A DNA stretch of 64,000 nt from Macrolepiota albuminosa. Taxonomy: Eukaryota > Basidiomycota > Agaricomycetes > Agaricales > Agaricaceae. Made by a program: the position numbers and the translations under genes. This document shows, piece after piece, positions 46,304 to 58,565 of this stretch; the first letter of the stretch is position 1; each line of letters begins with the position of its first letter. Under the pieces are notes generated by a model. The model worked only from the letters and a program-made list of their open reading frames with translations, made no database searches and was not told where the DNA came from. The stretch lies in NCBI GenBank assembly GCA_027475525.1, contig JAMWFC010000084.1, forward strand, positions 608,258-672,257. Direction: 5' to 3'.

Positions 46304-48420
46304 CGTACATTTTACCAAATCTATCAAGTAGGCTCTTTGTATAGATGAGTCATTTCGACGTCCAATGAAGTCAACACCGTATCCTGATACGACATCGCTA
46401 AATTTCGCTCATGGCAACAGAGGACGGACTGACCTCGGGCATTGTTATTATTTTTCATTTTTCACATGCGACGGTCCGAGGACAGCGGCCAATGTGAACG
46501 TCCATGGAAGGGAAGGGAACAAATTACTTAGCGTAGGTAGATAACATATTGTAACATTGTTACAAAGTCCACGTTTTCACCCACTCAAGTACAGACTGTG
46601 ACTCGAAAGCTCCAACGAAGAAATGAACTGTAGGCTGGGGCCGCCACAAATCGTTCGAAAACACCGATGACGATGTAAATCTCGATAAAGAACTCGGGTA
46701 GCTATGTACATATGAAGAAACAGTTAACTTCCACGAAGGCCGTTCGGTGCCACCTCCGTGAAGTCTTTCATCTCCACCTTGGACTCCGGTACGCCTCGGG
46801 AAAGGTCCACATTCTGCACCGTCTGCTCTCACACAGCGTATCCTCTTTCTCAATGCCGACTCGGACCGCCCTATCCGATGGCTTCACACTGTTCATCAGC
46901 TTCTACGAATTCCAGCCATATCTCTCATGGCAGCAACGGACCTATTCTATGCAATCGTGATTCTGGGCACGCAATGGGTAACTTAAACCCAAAAATTCAT
47001 TGATTACCGACATGACAGACACGAGACTGCGCAGAAACTCGGGGTACTATGTACCCTGACGTCAAGGGGAAACCCTCCGACGAAATCTGAGTCGGTTTTT
47101 ACCTTCCTCGCCTTCCTTACTTACCGGATGCCCAGTAATTGAACCTTGCGGAATGCCGTGCGGAATGATGAAACGGCGTGCACGCCAGGCGAACAGAGGA
47201 GTATGCATATGGTGATCCGTTATTGGCATGTGACAGACATGATGAAGTCGAGCCAATAGAGTTCATTGTATTGTGTCGACATGGTTGCCGAGCTCAGAGA
47301 AACAGTAATTGCGAGAGATGATAGAGTGATTGTTGATATCAAAAAACTTGAACATATACGGAAGCGCTGGTTTTAGAATATAAACTAGTGACAGGGCGAG
47401 TGGATGAACAATTTTTCTGGAGAATCGCACATTATATACCGAGGTTACGACTATTGGATTCGGACGATTCGGAAGGAAAATTAAGGACAGTGAAAGTTTA
47501 GAACGCTCCTACGGCGTAGATTGACCGCGACTAGGTCTCATGGTAATTAAAGACCTGCAGAATGCTGTAAGCTTGGTCATGTGTGCTTCGTGGTTCGATA
47601 TATTGAACGCTGACGGCTCCTGCGCGAAAAAGGTACCTATGTTTGAGAGCGCGTGGGTCATGTTTTTGCAGCACTGCATACATATACGTGAACTATTCGA
47701 CATACACTATGCCAAGAAGTATTTACAAATCATGATGGGCGCATCGCTGTCATAACATATGTACTTCGGGAGTTTGATTTTCATTCCTGACTCGATCCAT
47801 ATGGACCCGAATTGTCAAATGCAGCAGGATGCGTTACAGCGGCAAAAGTTTCCACGTTTGACGTTCAGTGGATTCGTTCAGACAGAGGTCCGTGCTCGCT
47901 GCCATACCACAACAAGAAACGTCCGTTTGTCGCCCCACGTGCTCACTCGCCAAAGAGCATCGAATCTGCTTAAATTTTCGAGTGGTTCAGCTCCAAACGA
48001 ATACCGCTATGTTTGCATGTGCGCTGTTTGCAATGATTCAATACAATGTTTTAAGATCGACAGTGGATCGACACTTGCGATGGCAAATGATCGAAGAAAA
48101 CTTATACAGTTTGAATGGACCGACGTCACCAAACGACAGGCTTGAGAGTAGAAGAGCATTGCTTCTGCTAATCATGCAGGCTTGCTGAGAAGGGGTGCAA
48201 ACTTTGGTGTACCAACTACCAGAAACATCTATGCATGGTTCTCTGCAGACCACTAATGAGCATTTCAAACCGCAAGCTGGTTCGGAGGTCTCGCCAATTT
48301 TTGAGGGTGCGGGATCAGCCGAGTGGCTGTGCTGTTTGGATTGAGTTGCTTTGTGTTGTGTGAGCTTGGTTCTCTAGGGCGACAACATCGGTTCACCTCT
48401 GACCACCACTGTCCACAACG
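46304..48420. other. Intergenic region upstream of the glucan synthase, no gene supported
   Basis: Only short frames without family resemblance. I see no clear repeats. Confidence 0.5.
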
Positions 48421-51400
48421 ATGTCCAGAACGGGGCCCATCATCCAGGACGGCTATCCCTCGTCATCGCCCCCGTCGACGGACAACCAACACGACCCTTT
48501 CAGCAATAGCAATGGCCAGCGACGATACTACGACAACGAGTCCGACAATGTTGACTACGGCCGCCGTGATACTTACGCCTCAGACAGCAGTAACCCTGGC
48601 CTCAATGACCAGAATTTCTATGACCAGAATGGTACATACGATCCTTATCGTGAGCAGAGTCAGCACACGACCCTTCTTCCGTCTCACATTCGTCTTGAAG
48701 CACCTCAAGACACCGATTCAGACGTTGACGTTTATGGACAAAAGTATCCACCCTCCGCAGAGTCTATAGGTGCAGGACAGCCTCGTATGGGCCAGCCAGA
48801 CTCGTCAACACCAACATTTATGGACTACGGTGTTCCAGCCGGCGCACGCGAGGCATACCCCGCTTGGAGTTCAGAACGTCAGATTCCCCTTTCCAAGGAA
48901 GAAATAGAGGATATCTTCCTGGATCTCACCCAAAAATTTGGTTTTCAGAGGGATTCAATGCGAAACATGGTAAGTGCTGCTCATGGTTGTCTTTCGGCGT
49001 GCATTCGCCACCCGCGAGAATTTGACCCAATATGGTTTGTCAACGCATCATGCGCGCACCTCGTGTCATGTCGTTGAACCATTGTCGACATCAGGGATGA
49101 CGGGTATAAAAATGATATTTTCTTGCACCAACCCTCCCACGAAGAGGGGCGAGACGGGGTACTGCGCGACTCCTCTTCCATTCTTGGCATCTTGTGGAGC
49201 CAGCTCAGCGGAGTCATGTGTGACTTTGCAGGCCCACCCATGTACCTACCATGTCTTCCAGGCAGCTATCCCCTGTATATGTCCCGTGCTCAGACGTCGG
49301 GGTCGGCTACACCGCTTGAGTATTCCCTTCTTTTTCCTTCTCGCATTCTCATTCATCAGTAATGATCTGTGCTGACTACTCTGACAAAGTTCGACTTCCT
49401 GATGCAACTTCTCGATAGTCGGGCGTCACGTATGTCACCAAATCAGGCCCTTCTTACCCTTCATGCGGATTACATCGGCGGCCACAATGCCAATTACCGT
49501 AAATGGTACTTTGCTGCTCAGCTCGACCTCGACGATGCTATAGGGCACGTGCAAAATCCTGGTTTGAACCGTCTTAAGTCGAAGCGCGGCAAGGATAAAA
49601 GACCAAGTCATGAAAAATCCTTAAACAATGCCCTCGAGCGCTGGCGACAGGCGATGCACAATATGTCTCAGTACGACCGACTACGGCAGATTGCACTTTA
49701 CCTCCTGCTCTGGGGTGAAGCGGCCCAAGTGCGGTTTGTCCCTGAATGTCTGTGTTTCATCTTCAAGTGCGCGGACGACTACTACCGGTCATCGGAATGT
49801 CAGAATAGGGTTGAACCCGTACCAGAAGGACTTTATCTGAAGAATGTCGTCAAGCCGCTGTATCGATTCATGCGAGATCAGGGATATGAGGTTCTTGATG
49901 GAAAGTTTGTGAGAAAGGAGAAGGATCATGATGATATCATTGGCTACGACGATGTTAACCAGTTGTTCTGGTATCCTGAAGGCATCGCTCGGATTGTCCT
50001 CACGGACAAGGTGTGCCGCTGCGAGATATATCACCCTTTTGAGGCTAACAAAGCATGAACAGGCACGGCTTGTGGATCTTCCTCCAGCCCAGCGATGGAT
50101 GAAGTTCAATCAGGTAGATTGGAATCGAGCTTTTTTCAAGACATATTACGAAAAGCGCTCATTTGGTCATCTCCTCGTCAACTTTAACCGAATTTGGGTT
50201 ATTCATATAGCCATGTACTACTTTTATACGTCCTTCAACTCGCCGTCGATCTATCAGACTAACCCCCCATCACGTGCCTTGACCTGGAGTGTTACAGCTC
50301 TCGGCGGTGCGGTAGCCACAATAATCATGATTTTCGCCACTCTTGCAGAGTTTTCATATATACCAACAACATGGAACAATTCATCACACCTCACACGACG
50401 CCTTGTTTTCCTCCTCATAACTCTCGGACTCACCTGCGGACCCACGTTTTACGTCGCCATCGCCGAGAATAGCTCAAGCCGTGGTGGCTCGCTCCCATTG
50501 ATCCTTGGTATCGTCCAATTTTTTATCTCGGTTGTCGCGACGCTGCTTTTTGCCGTCATGCCTTCCGGCCGCATGTTCGGCGACCGAGTCGCGGGCAAGT
50601 CACGGAAGTACCTCGCCAGCCAGACATTCACGGCCTCATACCCATCGCTAGAGCGTATTCCACGATTTGCATCCATCTTCCTTTGGATCCTCGTCTTCGG
50701 CTGCAAGTTCACAGAATCGTACTTCTTCTTGACATTGTCGTTTAAAGACCCGATACGCGTAATGGTCCACATGAAGGTTCAAGCATGCAATGACAAGTAT
50801 TTTGGCAATAACCTCTGTACAAACCAGGCCGCGTTTACGCTGACGATCATGTACATTATGGATCTTGTGCTCTTCTTCTTGGACACGTTCCTTTGGTATA
50901 TCATTTGGAATACCGTATACAGCATTGGAAGGTCGTTCAGTCTCGGACTTTCGATTTGGACACCGTGGAAGGATATCTATACCCGTCTTCCAAAGCGGAT
51001 ATATGCGAAGTTGTTGGCGACAGGGGATATGGAAGTCAAGTACAAGCCTAAGGCATGTTTGTTACACTCAACGCCATAGTCTGACATTGACGTGGATCGT
51101 AGGTTCTGGTATCGCAGATCTGGAATGCAATCATCATTTCCATGTACAGGGAGCACCTGCTCTCTATCGATCACGTTCAGAAGTTGCTCTACCACCAGGT
51201 CGACACTGGTGCCGGTGGCAGACGATCTCTGCGTGCCCCACCGTTCTTTATCGCTCAGGGTGACAAGTCTTATCAAGGGGAGTTTTTCCCAGCTGGTAGC
51301 GAAGCCGAGCGTCGGATATCGTTCTTTGCGCAAAGTTTGACGACGGATATTCCTGCACCGCTGCCTGTTGATGCTATGCCTACATTTACGGTGTTGACCC

Positions 51401-54400
51401 CTCATTACAGCGAGAAGGTGTGTTTTTATCTTTCCCGACTCACTAAAACTGCCGTTAACGGGCATTTAGACACTGCTATCTCTCCGTGAGATTATTCGTG
51501 AAGAGGATCAAAATACTCGCGTCACGCTTTTGGAATACCTGAAGCAGCTGCACCCTATTGAGTGGGAGAATTTCGTCAAGGATACCAAGATTCTGGCGGA
51601 AGAGTCGGCGATGTTTAACGGTCCAAACCCCTTCACTGGCGACGAGAAAGGTCAATCGAAGGCGGACGATCTGCCGTTCTACTTCATCGGTTTCAAGAGT
51701 GCCGCGCCCGAGTTCACTCTTCGTACACGAATCTGGGCTTCTCTTCGTGCACAGACCCTCTACCGGACTGTTTCTGGGATGATGAATTATTCAAAAGCGA
51801 TTAAACTCCTCTACCGGGTTGAGAATCCTGAGGTTGTACAGCTCTTCGGCGGTAACACGGACAAACTTGAGCGTGAGCTCGAACGCATGGCCCGTCGCAA
51901 ATTCAAGTTCTTGGTGTCGATGCAACGTTATTCCAAGTTTAACAAGGAAGAGCATGAGAACGCCGAGTTTTTGCTGCGCGCATACCCCGATCTCCAGATT
52001 GCCTACCTTGAAGAAGAGCCTCCCCGCAAGGAAGGTGGTGACCCACGCATCTTCTCGTCCCTCATTGATGGTCACAGCGAGTTCATTCCTGAAACAGGAC
52101 GTCGCCGACCTAAGTTCCGCATTGAACTTCCCGGCAATCCGATTCTCGGTGACGGCAAGTCGGATAACCAGAACCACGCGATTATCTTCTATCGCGGAGA
52201 GTACTTACAGCTCATCGACGCCAATCAAGATAACTATCTTGAGGAGTGTCTCAAGATCCGCAATATTCTTGGCGAGTTTGAAGAGTATGCTGTGTCAACC
52301 CAAAGCCCGTATGCACAGTGGGGGCACAAGGACTTCAAAAAACCTCCTGTTGCTATCGTCGGTGCCCGCGAGTACATCTTTTCCGAGAATATTGGTATTC
52401 TGGGTGATCTTGCTGCTGGGAAGGAACAGACATTCGGTACTCTCGCGGCCCGTTCGATGGCGTGGATTGGAGGTAAATTGCACTACGGACATCCTGATTT
52501 CTTAAATGGCTTGTACATGAGCACGCGCGGTGGAGTGTCGAAGGCACAGAAGGGCTTACATCTTAACGAGGATATCTACGCTGGCATGAACGCGTTTGGT
52601 CGAGGTGCGCGAATTAAGCACACAGAGTATTACCAATGCGGCAAGGGCAGAGATCTGGGCTTCGGGACCATCTTGAACTTCCAGACTAAGATTGGTACGG
52701 GAATGGGTGAGCAAATGTTAAGCCGCGAGTATTATTACTTGGGCACACAACTTCCGATTGACCGGTTCTTAACGTTCTACTACGGTCATCCTGGGTTCCA
52801 CATCAATAACATGCTCGTCATTCTTTCCGTTCAGATTTTCATCGTCACCCGTAGGTTCTTTCCCTGTGTTTCATTCGTCATTAATCGAGCATTTGTACAG
52901 TTGTATTCTTGGGTACCCTGACTTCACAACTTGTGATTTGCAAGTATACAGACCAAGGCCAATTCTTAGGCGGGCAGGCTGGGTGCTACAACCTTGTGCC
53001 TGTCTTTGACTGGATCAGGCGCTGTATCATCAGTATCTTTTTGGTGTTCATGATTGCTTTCTTGCCGCTGTTCCTTCAGGGTTCGTTTTAGTTTCTTGCT
53101 GCGTATGTCTACTTACTAATAATCCGGACAGAACTGGTGGAGAGAGGAACAATAAAAGCCATCATCCGTCTCGCAAAACAATTTGGATCTCTGTCTCCCG
53201 TCTTCGAGATCTTTTCGACCCAGATCTACACTCACTCGATCCTCAGTAATTTGACGCTCGGTGGTGCACGGTACATCGCTACAGGACGTGGATTTGCTAC
53301 AACGAGGATCTATTTCAACATATTGTTTTCTCGATTCGCGGGGCCAGGTATATATCTTGGCATGAGGACACTCATCTCGCTGCTCTATGTCACGTTGACA
53401 CTGTGGACACCATACTTGATCTATTTCTGGATCTCAATCGTTTCGTTATGCCTTGCTCCTTTCCTTTTCAATCCCCATCAGTTTGTTTTCTCCGATTTTA
53501 TCATCGATTACAGGTAATTGTCACCTCTATTTCTCTTTGTTGACAACAAGTAATTCTTAATGGCAGGGAGTTCTTGAGATGGATGTGTCGCGGCAATTCA
53601 CGCTCTCACAACAACTCGTGGATTGGATATTGCCGACTTTCGAGGACAATGATCACAGGTTACAAAAAGAAGAGGCTTGGTCACCCATCCGAAAAACTTT
53701 CTGGTGACGTTCCACGTGCAGGTTGGCGCGCGGTTCTCTTTTCCGAGGTCATTTTCCCTGTCTTCATGGCGGTGCTGTTTGTTATTGCCTACATGTTCGT
53801 CAAGTCGTTCCCAGGATCTAATGGGAGGCAACCTCCAAGCCCATTGATCCGTATTGCTGTCATTTCTCTTGGTCCTATCGTTTGGAATGCAGCTGTCCTT
53901 TTGACTCTCTTCATTTTCTCCCTTTTCCTCGGCCCTATGCTGGAAGCGACTCTTCCAAACTTCGGAACTATGATGGCTTTCATCGCTCACGTACTCGGTG
54001 CCATCGGGATGATTGGTTTCTTCGAATTTCTCGTGAGTACACGTAATGCGCGAACCAATTTATCTCATGTCAAACATTATTTTCCAGTGGTACCTCGAAC
54101 TTTGGGATGTATCACATGCCGTTCTCGGCCTCATCGCCGTGATTGCTATACAGCGCGCGATACACAAAATTCTCATTGCCGTTTTCCTTTCTCGTGAATT
54201 CAAACATGATGAAACTAACCGTGCATGGTGGAGCGGCCGGTGGTATGGCCGTGGGCTCGGCGCCCATGTTATGTCACAACCTCCTCGCGAATTCTTGGTC
54301 AAGATCATCGAGCTGTCTCTGTGGAGCTCTGATTTGCTTCTTGGACATGTGCTCTTGTTCATGCTGACTCCACCTATCTTGATACCTTATTTTGACCGTT

Positions 54401-54775
54401 TCCATGCGACTATACTTTGTGAGTTTGATATCTCCGTTTTGACATCTTCTCCAACTAACTCCCCGTTTCAGTTTGGCTGCGGCCCTCTAAACAAATTCGT
54501 GCTCCTCTATATTCAATTAAACAAAAAAAGCAACGGCGTTGGTTGGTGAGTACTTGTTGAATGATTGTCTCTACTGCCATGTTGAGGACCATCGTTTGTC
54601 AAGGTCGTAAAGTACGGCATTATTTACATCCTTGTCATTGGCCTTTTCGTGGTCCTCATTGCACTACGTAAGTTTTGATACGTTGGAGTTCTTCCGCAGT
54701 GCTTAGCCGTCCTCCACAGCTGCTGTCTTCCGTTCTAGTCTACATATCGACTGCACACTTTGTCAAAGTTTGTAA
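48421..54775 (+). CDS. FKS1: 1,3-beta-glucan synthase catalytic subunit (GT48)
   Basis: Twelve exons: 48421-48969, 49390-50010, 50063-51052, 51103-51417, 51470-52850, 52901-53080, 53132-53513, 53567-54032, 54088-54418, 54472-54545, 54604-54667, 54720-54775; 1802 aa, normal for the family. It makes cell-wall beta-1,3-glucan from UDP-glucose at the plasma membrane. Landmarks: [40 protein letters not shown], the first membrane block from residue 415 or so, [20 protein letters not shown], the long catalytic region with [19 protein letters not shown] and [19 protein letters not shown], then the C-terminal membrane block ([29 protein letters not shown]). It ends [10 protein letters not shown]. Intron 1 is 420 nt against about 50 nt for the rest. 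Intron 3 (51053-51102) uses a GC donor. Confidence 0.96.
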
Positions 54776-55304
54776 GCATTTTAATTCTATGGCTCACCTA
54801 GACTTTTCCGCACTATATTGTGAAATCTTGATTCTCGACTTGGTGTCGGACCATTCCCATGGACCTTGCCACGATAACCTTCGAACTGTTACGGATCATG
54901 TTTACAAGGACATTTATACTGTATACCTACAATATGAGATATTTGCCGGTCTTTCCATGGCTGCGTGCTTGAATATAAGGCGCAGTGTGTTGTCATAAAG
55001 CATGTTCCTCAATGACACTGACTATGTTACTTAAACACCAGTATAGCTCTTGTTTGCAGTGCTAGAGGGAACAGACGGTCAATTCATCGACGGCCCGGTC
55101 CTTCGGATTGAATGGAAGCATTTTTGTTCACGAGGTCAGAAAATGCACTCACCACCTGAGATCGATGATTGACATGTCAGATGTGGCAATATTCGGAGCT
55201 GGATTCATTCCATTGATTGTTCTCTGGTTGTCAACATATGACAATAGTGGCTTTTCCAGAAAGATTTAAAGAGCGAGAACTTTACCAAGGCAGAACAGGT
55301 AGTC
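54776..55304. other. Intergenic region
   Basis: No gene seen; 3' region of the glucan synthase and promoter of the first thaumatin-like gene. Confidence 0.5.
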
Positions 55305-56592
55305 ATGAGAGCTGTTATCGCCGCATCTTTGCTTGCCTTCATTTCTGAAGCTTCTGCTCGAACATTTACGGTATGTTACTTGGATTAATGGTTATGTCTC
55401 TCGCCAACTCTTCATCAAGGTCAACAATGCATGTCCTTTCACTATCTGGTAGGTGCCGTAACAGTCCAAGTTTCTTTGGCATCATAGATTGTTCCAATTA
55501 GGCCTGCAGTAAGCTGTCTTCCTTGACTTTGGCAACACCTGCTTACTTTCGATCTAGCTCTTCACTGATCTGAATGTAGCTCCGAACGTACCAAGCCAAG
55601 CAACGGGGTACGCGCGTCCTCACGGTCTGTTTTTTCTCTTATCTGACTCCCAGCCAATAGCTGGGAAGCCGCGGAATTTACCGCAGTGAGCTTTTTCGTC
55701 CCAGATAATTGGAAGGCTGGGAGGATATGGGTATGACATTCCTAAGATGCTAGTGTTCCACTCATTACTCGACAGGCTCGTCGTGACTGCGACTTTTCCG
55801 TAAACCCTGGTCCCAATTCATGTCTGGATGGAGGTTGCAACGGCGGTCTTCTCTGTGATCCACACACAGGAACTGTAAGTGATTGCTTTTTTTTAAATCC
55901 TTCATTCCTACGAATCACAGTATCATTGCAACGGCAGGGCGTTCCTCCAGCTACAGTAGCGGAGTTTACATTGCAAGGAGATGGTAATCTAGACTTTTAT
56001 GACGGTAATTCTTAGAAATAGTTCCTTGTATTTCAGATCTCACCATACCTTAACAGTCTCTCTTGTTGATGGATATAATCTTCCGATGAGGATCTCCAAC
56101 AATCAAGGTTGTCATGTCGCTGATTGCCCGGTGGACCTTGGGCCAAATTGTTTGTCCTTTTTTTGAGGCTTCTTGAATACGAATATGATTCCTATTTAGG
56201 TCCGGCGCCTTTAAAGGGCCCATTTGATTCCACTGGTTTTCCTGTCGGGTGTAAGAGTGCCTGTGTAGCGAACCTCGATGGGAATCAAGGTTTGCATTTG
56301 CAAACTGAGAGTGATTGGCTGGTTGTCAACTCTTTTAATGTCTAGCAAACTCTGCCAACTGCTGTTCCGGTTCGCACAGCACTCCTGACACTTGTCCTTC
56401 CTCTGGTGAGTTATCTGTTTCTACACTTCTCTCGCGCTACCTCACTTCCCGCCAGGTGTGGAATTCTACTCGTATTTTAAGGACAACTGCCCGAATTCCT
56501 ACGCTTATGCGTTTGATGAGTCAAGCGGGACAGCATTATGGACTTGTAATTCGGCCCTCGCGGCTGACTACACAGTCACATTCTGCCCCTGA
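55305..56592 (+). CDS. Thaumatin-like protein, secreted
   Basis: Eleven exons: 55305-55370, 55420-55448, 55502-55508, 55558-55607, 55661-55730, 55776-55874, 55938-56004, 56057-56149, 56200-56289, 56346-56405, 56456-56592; 255 aa, the usual size. Residues 1-18 are a signal peptide (MRAVIAASLLAFISEASA). The mature part starts RTFTVNNACPFTIWPALFTD and holds the many Cys of the fold (RRDCDFSVNPGPNSCL, GGCNGGLLCD, NNQGCHVADCPVDLG, CKSACVANLDGN, SANCCSGSHSTPDTCPSSG, NCPNSYAYAFDESSGTALW), ending YTVTFCP. Fungal relatives bind or hydrolyse beta-1,3-glucan; activity here is not shown. Exon 3 is a 7-nt microexon completing Trp-Pro-Ala. All phases agree. Confidence 0.93.
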
Positions 56593-57190
56593 TTGTTGCC
56601 AGATGCAGAGAGGAAACTTGACAACCTTCAGTTTTGTGAATGTTCCCCATGGAATCATGATTATTATTCTATTGGCCCCACTTGAAACAGTGATAAATCG
56701 ATTGCAACTTATTGATTGGAGTGTGTTGTCTTCGAAGTTTTTCGATTCGGACCTCTCATCGGCCATATTGTGATCTAGTTAACCAGGTCCGGAGTGCGTT
56801 AGCATTAGCAGCCAGATGTGAGGCTATCATCCTTGCGAGACGGAAGTACGTATGCCGTCACAAAGGCTTACAACCGCTGACACGGGGCGACTTGCTGAAT
56901 TTCTGATCTCCGAGGGTGATTCGACCAGTACACAATGTCAAAAGTTTTATTATTATAATGCATATGACTACAGCCAATCAAGACACATGGATTCTGTCGT
57001 CCTTTAGCCGGTTTGTTCCGCGGAAAGCAATCATCTTTAGAGGTTGTAATGCAACTACAGGTAACGATACAATCAGAAGAGCTGCTACGGTTTCAGCATA
57101 ATTTGGACCATCAGAACAACGGATATAAATGAGGCGAAGTATACAGAAACCCCTCACTGAAAGTCTTTGGGTGCCTACGGCTAAAGCACA
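56593..57190. other. Intergenic region between tandem thaumatin-like genes
   Basis: No gene seen. A TATA-like TATAAAT at 57124-57130 lies about 61 bp upstream of the second gene's start. Confidence 0.5.
57124..57130 (+). promoter_or_regulatory. TATA-like box of the second thaumatin-like gene
   Basis: TATAAAT stands 61 bp before ATG 57191. Confidence 0.45.
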
Positions 57191-58565
57191 ATGATTACCT
57201 TGTTCCTCGTGTCTTTGTCGCTTGCTCTGAGCGCAAGTGCTCGTACCTTGACGGTCAGGCCATTTCTAGTCATCTTACCCAGCACTGTCTGAACCACTCG
57301 ATTATCAAGGTGACCAACGGATGTCCGTTTACCATCTGGTAAGCCCCTGATATTTCAACCCGTTTTCTCTCTGGACAATGGAATTTATAGGCCTGCAGTA
57401 CGATTCTTCTCGTCGTAGACATAGCGACGTATTGATAGGATCTAATCGCTAGACATTCACCGACCTGAACGTCGCGCCCAACATCCCTAACTTTGCCACC
57501 GGGTTAGCCACAACGTTCTCCATAGATCGTTTAAACTCTGATCACTGATACTATGTATGTAGCTGGGAAGCGAAGCCTTTTAGTAGCGTCTCATTTACCG
57601 TGCCCGACAATTGGAAATCTGGACGTGTTTGGGTATATTATATCACCATCGCGTTGCTCTGAATCTGACTAAATCTTGCATTGGCAGGGAAGGCGCAACT
57701 GTGATTTCACAACTAACCCTGGGCCAAACTCCTGCCTCACTGGTGGGTGCAATGGAGGCTTAGAGTGTGATCCTCACACTCGTACAGTACGTTATTTTCC
57801 CGCTTTGTGGAATACATGTCTTATTATTACATGCAGGGTGTTCCTCCCGCTACACTCGCAGAGTTTACCCTTGAAGGAGATGGTGTCAAAGATTTCTATG
57901 ACGGTGCGTGAGACTTGACCTAGATTATGGTATAACCTTCAAGTATATGAACGACTCATCTAGTATCAAACGTCGATGGAGCAATCTACCAATGAGGTGA
58001 GTTTTGTTGAAAACTGCATCCCATGTTCTCTTCTTAGACCCCATCCAGGATAACAAATAACAAAGGCTGTCCAGTAGCCGACTGTCCGGTCGATTTAATA
58101 GCCAAATGTGAGTCGCTACTTTCAGCTTTGCTGTGATTTTCTACTTAACGACGATGTGTGGCTAGGCCCCGGCCCCCTGAAAGGCCCATTTGATGCATCT
58201 GGTGTTCCTGGCGGATGCAAATCTGCATGTCTCGCTAATATCGACGGAAATCCAGGTCCATAAAAATCCAAGAGTTTCCTGGATGTTTCAAAGGTCTCAC
58301 GATAACTTTGCAGCTGATTCTGCAAATTGTTGTTCGGGAAGCCACAACACACCTGCTACTTGCCCCTCTTCTGGTGTCCAATTTTACAGCTACTTCAGTC
58401 AGTCCGCGTCTTTCAGAAGGATATCATGTGGTATTAATTGATCGCCCATCAGAACAAAGCTGTCCAAATGCCTACGCTTATGCCTTTGATGAAGCCAGCG
58501 AATCCGCACTATTCACATGCGATTCAATCCTTAAAGCTGATTACACGGTTACATTCTGTCCTTAG
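57191..58565 (+). pseudogene. Second thaumatin-like gene with a 1-bp frame break
   Basis: It is a tandem paralogue of the gene at 55.3 kb with the same exon plan: 57191-57253, 57310-57338, 57391-57397 (same 7-nt microexon), 57453-57502, 57563-57632, 57688-57786, 57837-57903, then 57964-57996 and 58049-..., and later exons to the stop at 58563-58565. Signal peptide MITLFLVSLSLALSASA; core WPATFTDLNVAPNIPNFATG, RRNCDFTTNPGPNSCL, CNGGLECDPHT; end YTVTFCP. The exon at 57964-57996 is one base short compared with its partner (VDGxNLPMR) and reads into TGA at 57993-57995. This paralogue also has an extra intron (57997-58048). Either the gene is dead or one base is missing in the assembly; all later exons remain open. 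Confidence 0.82.
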
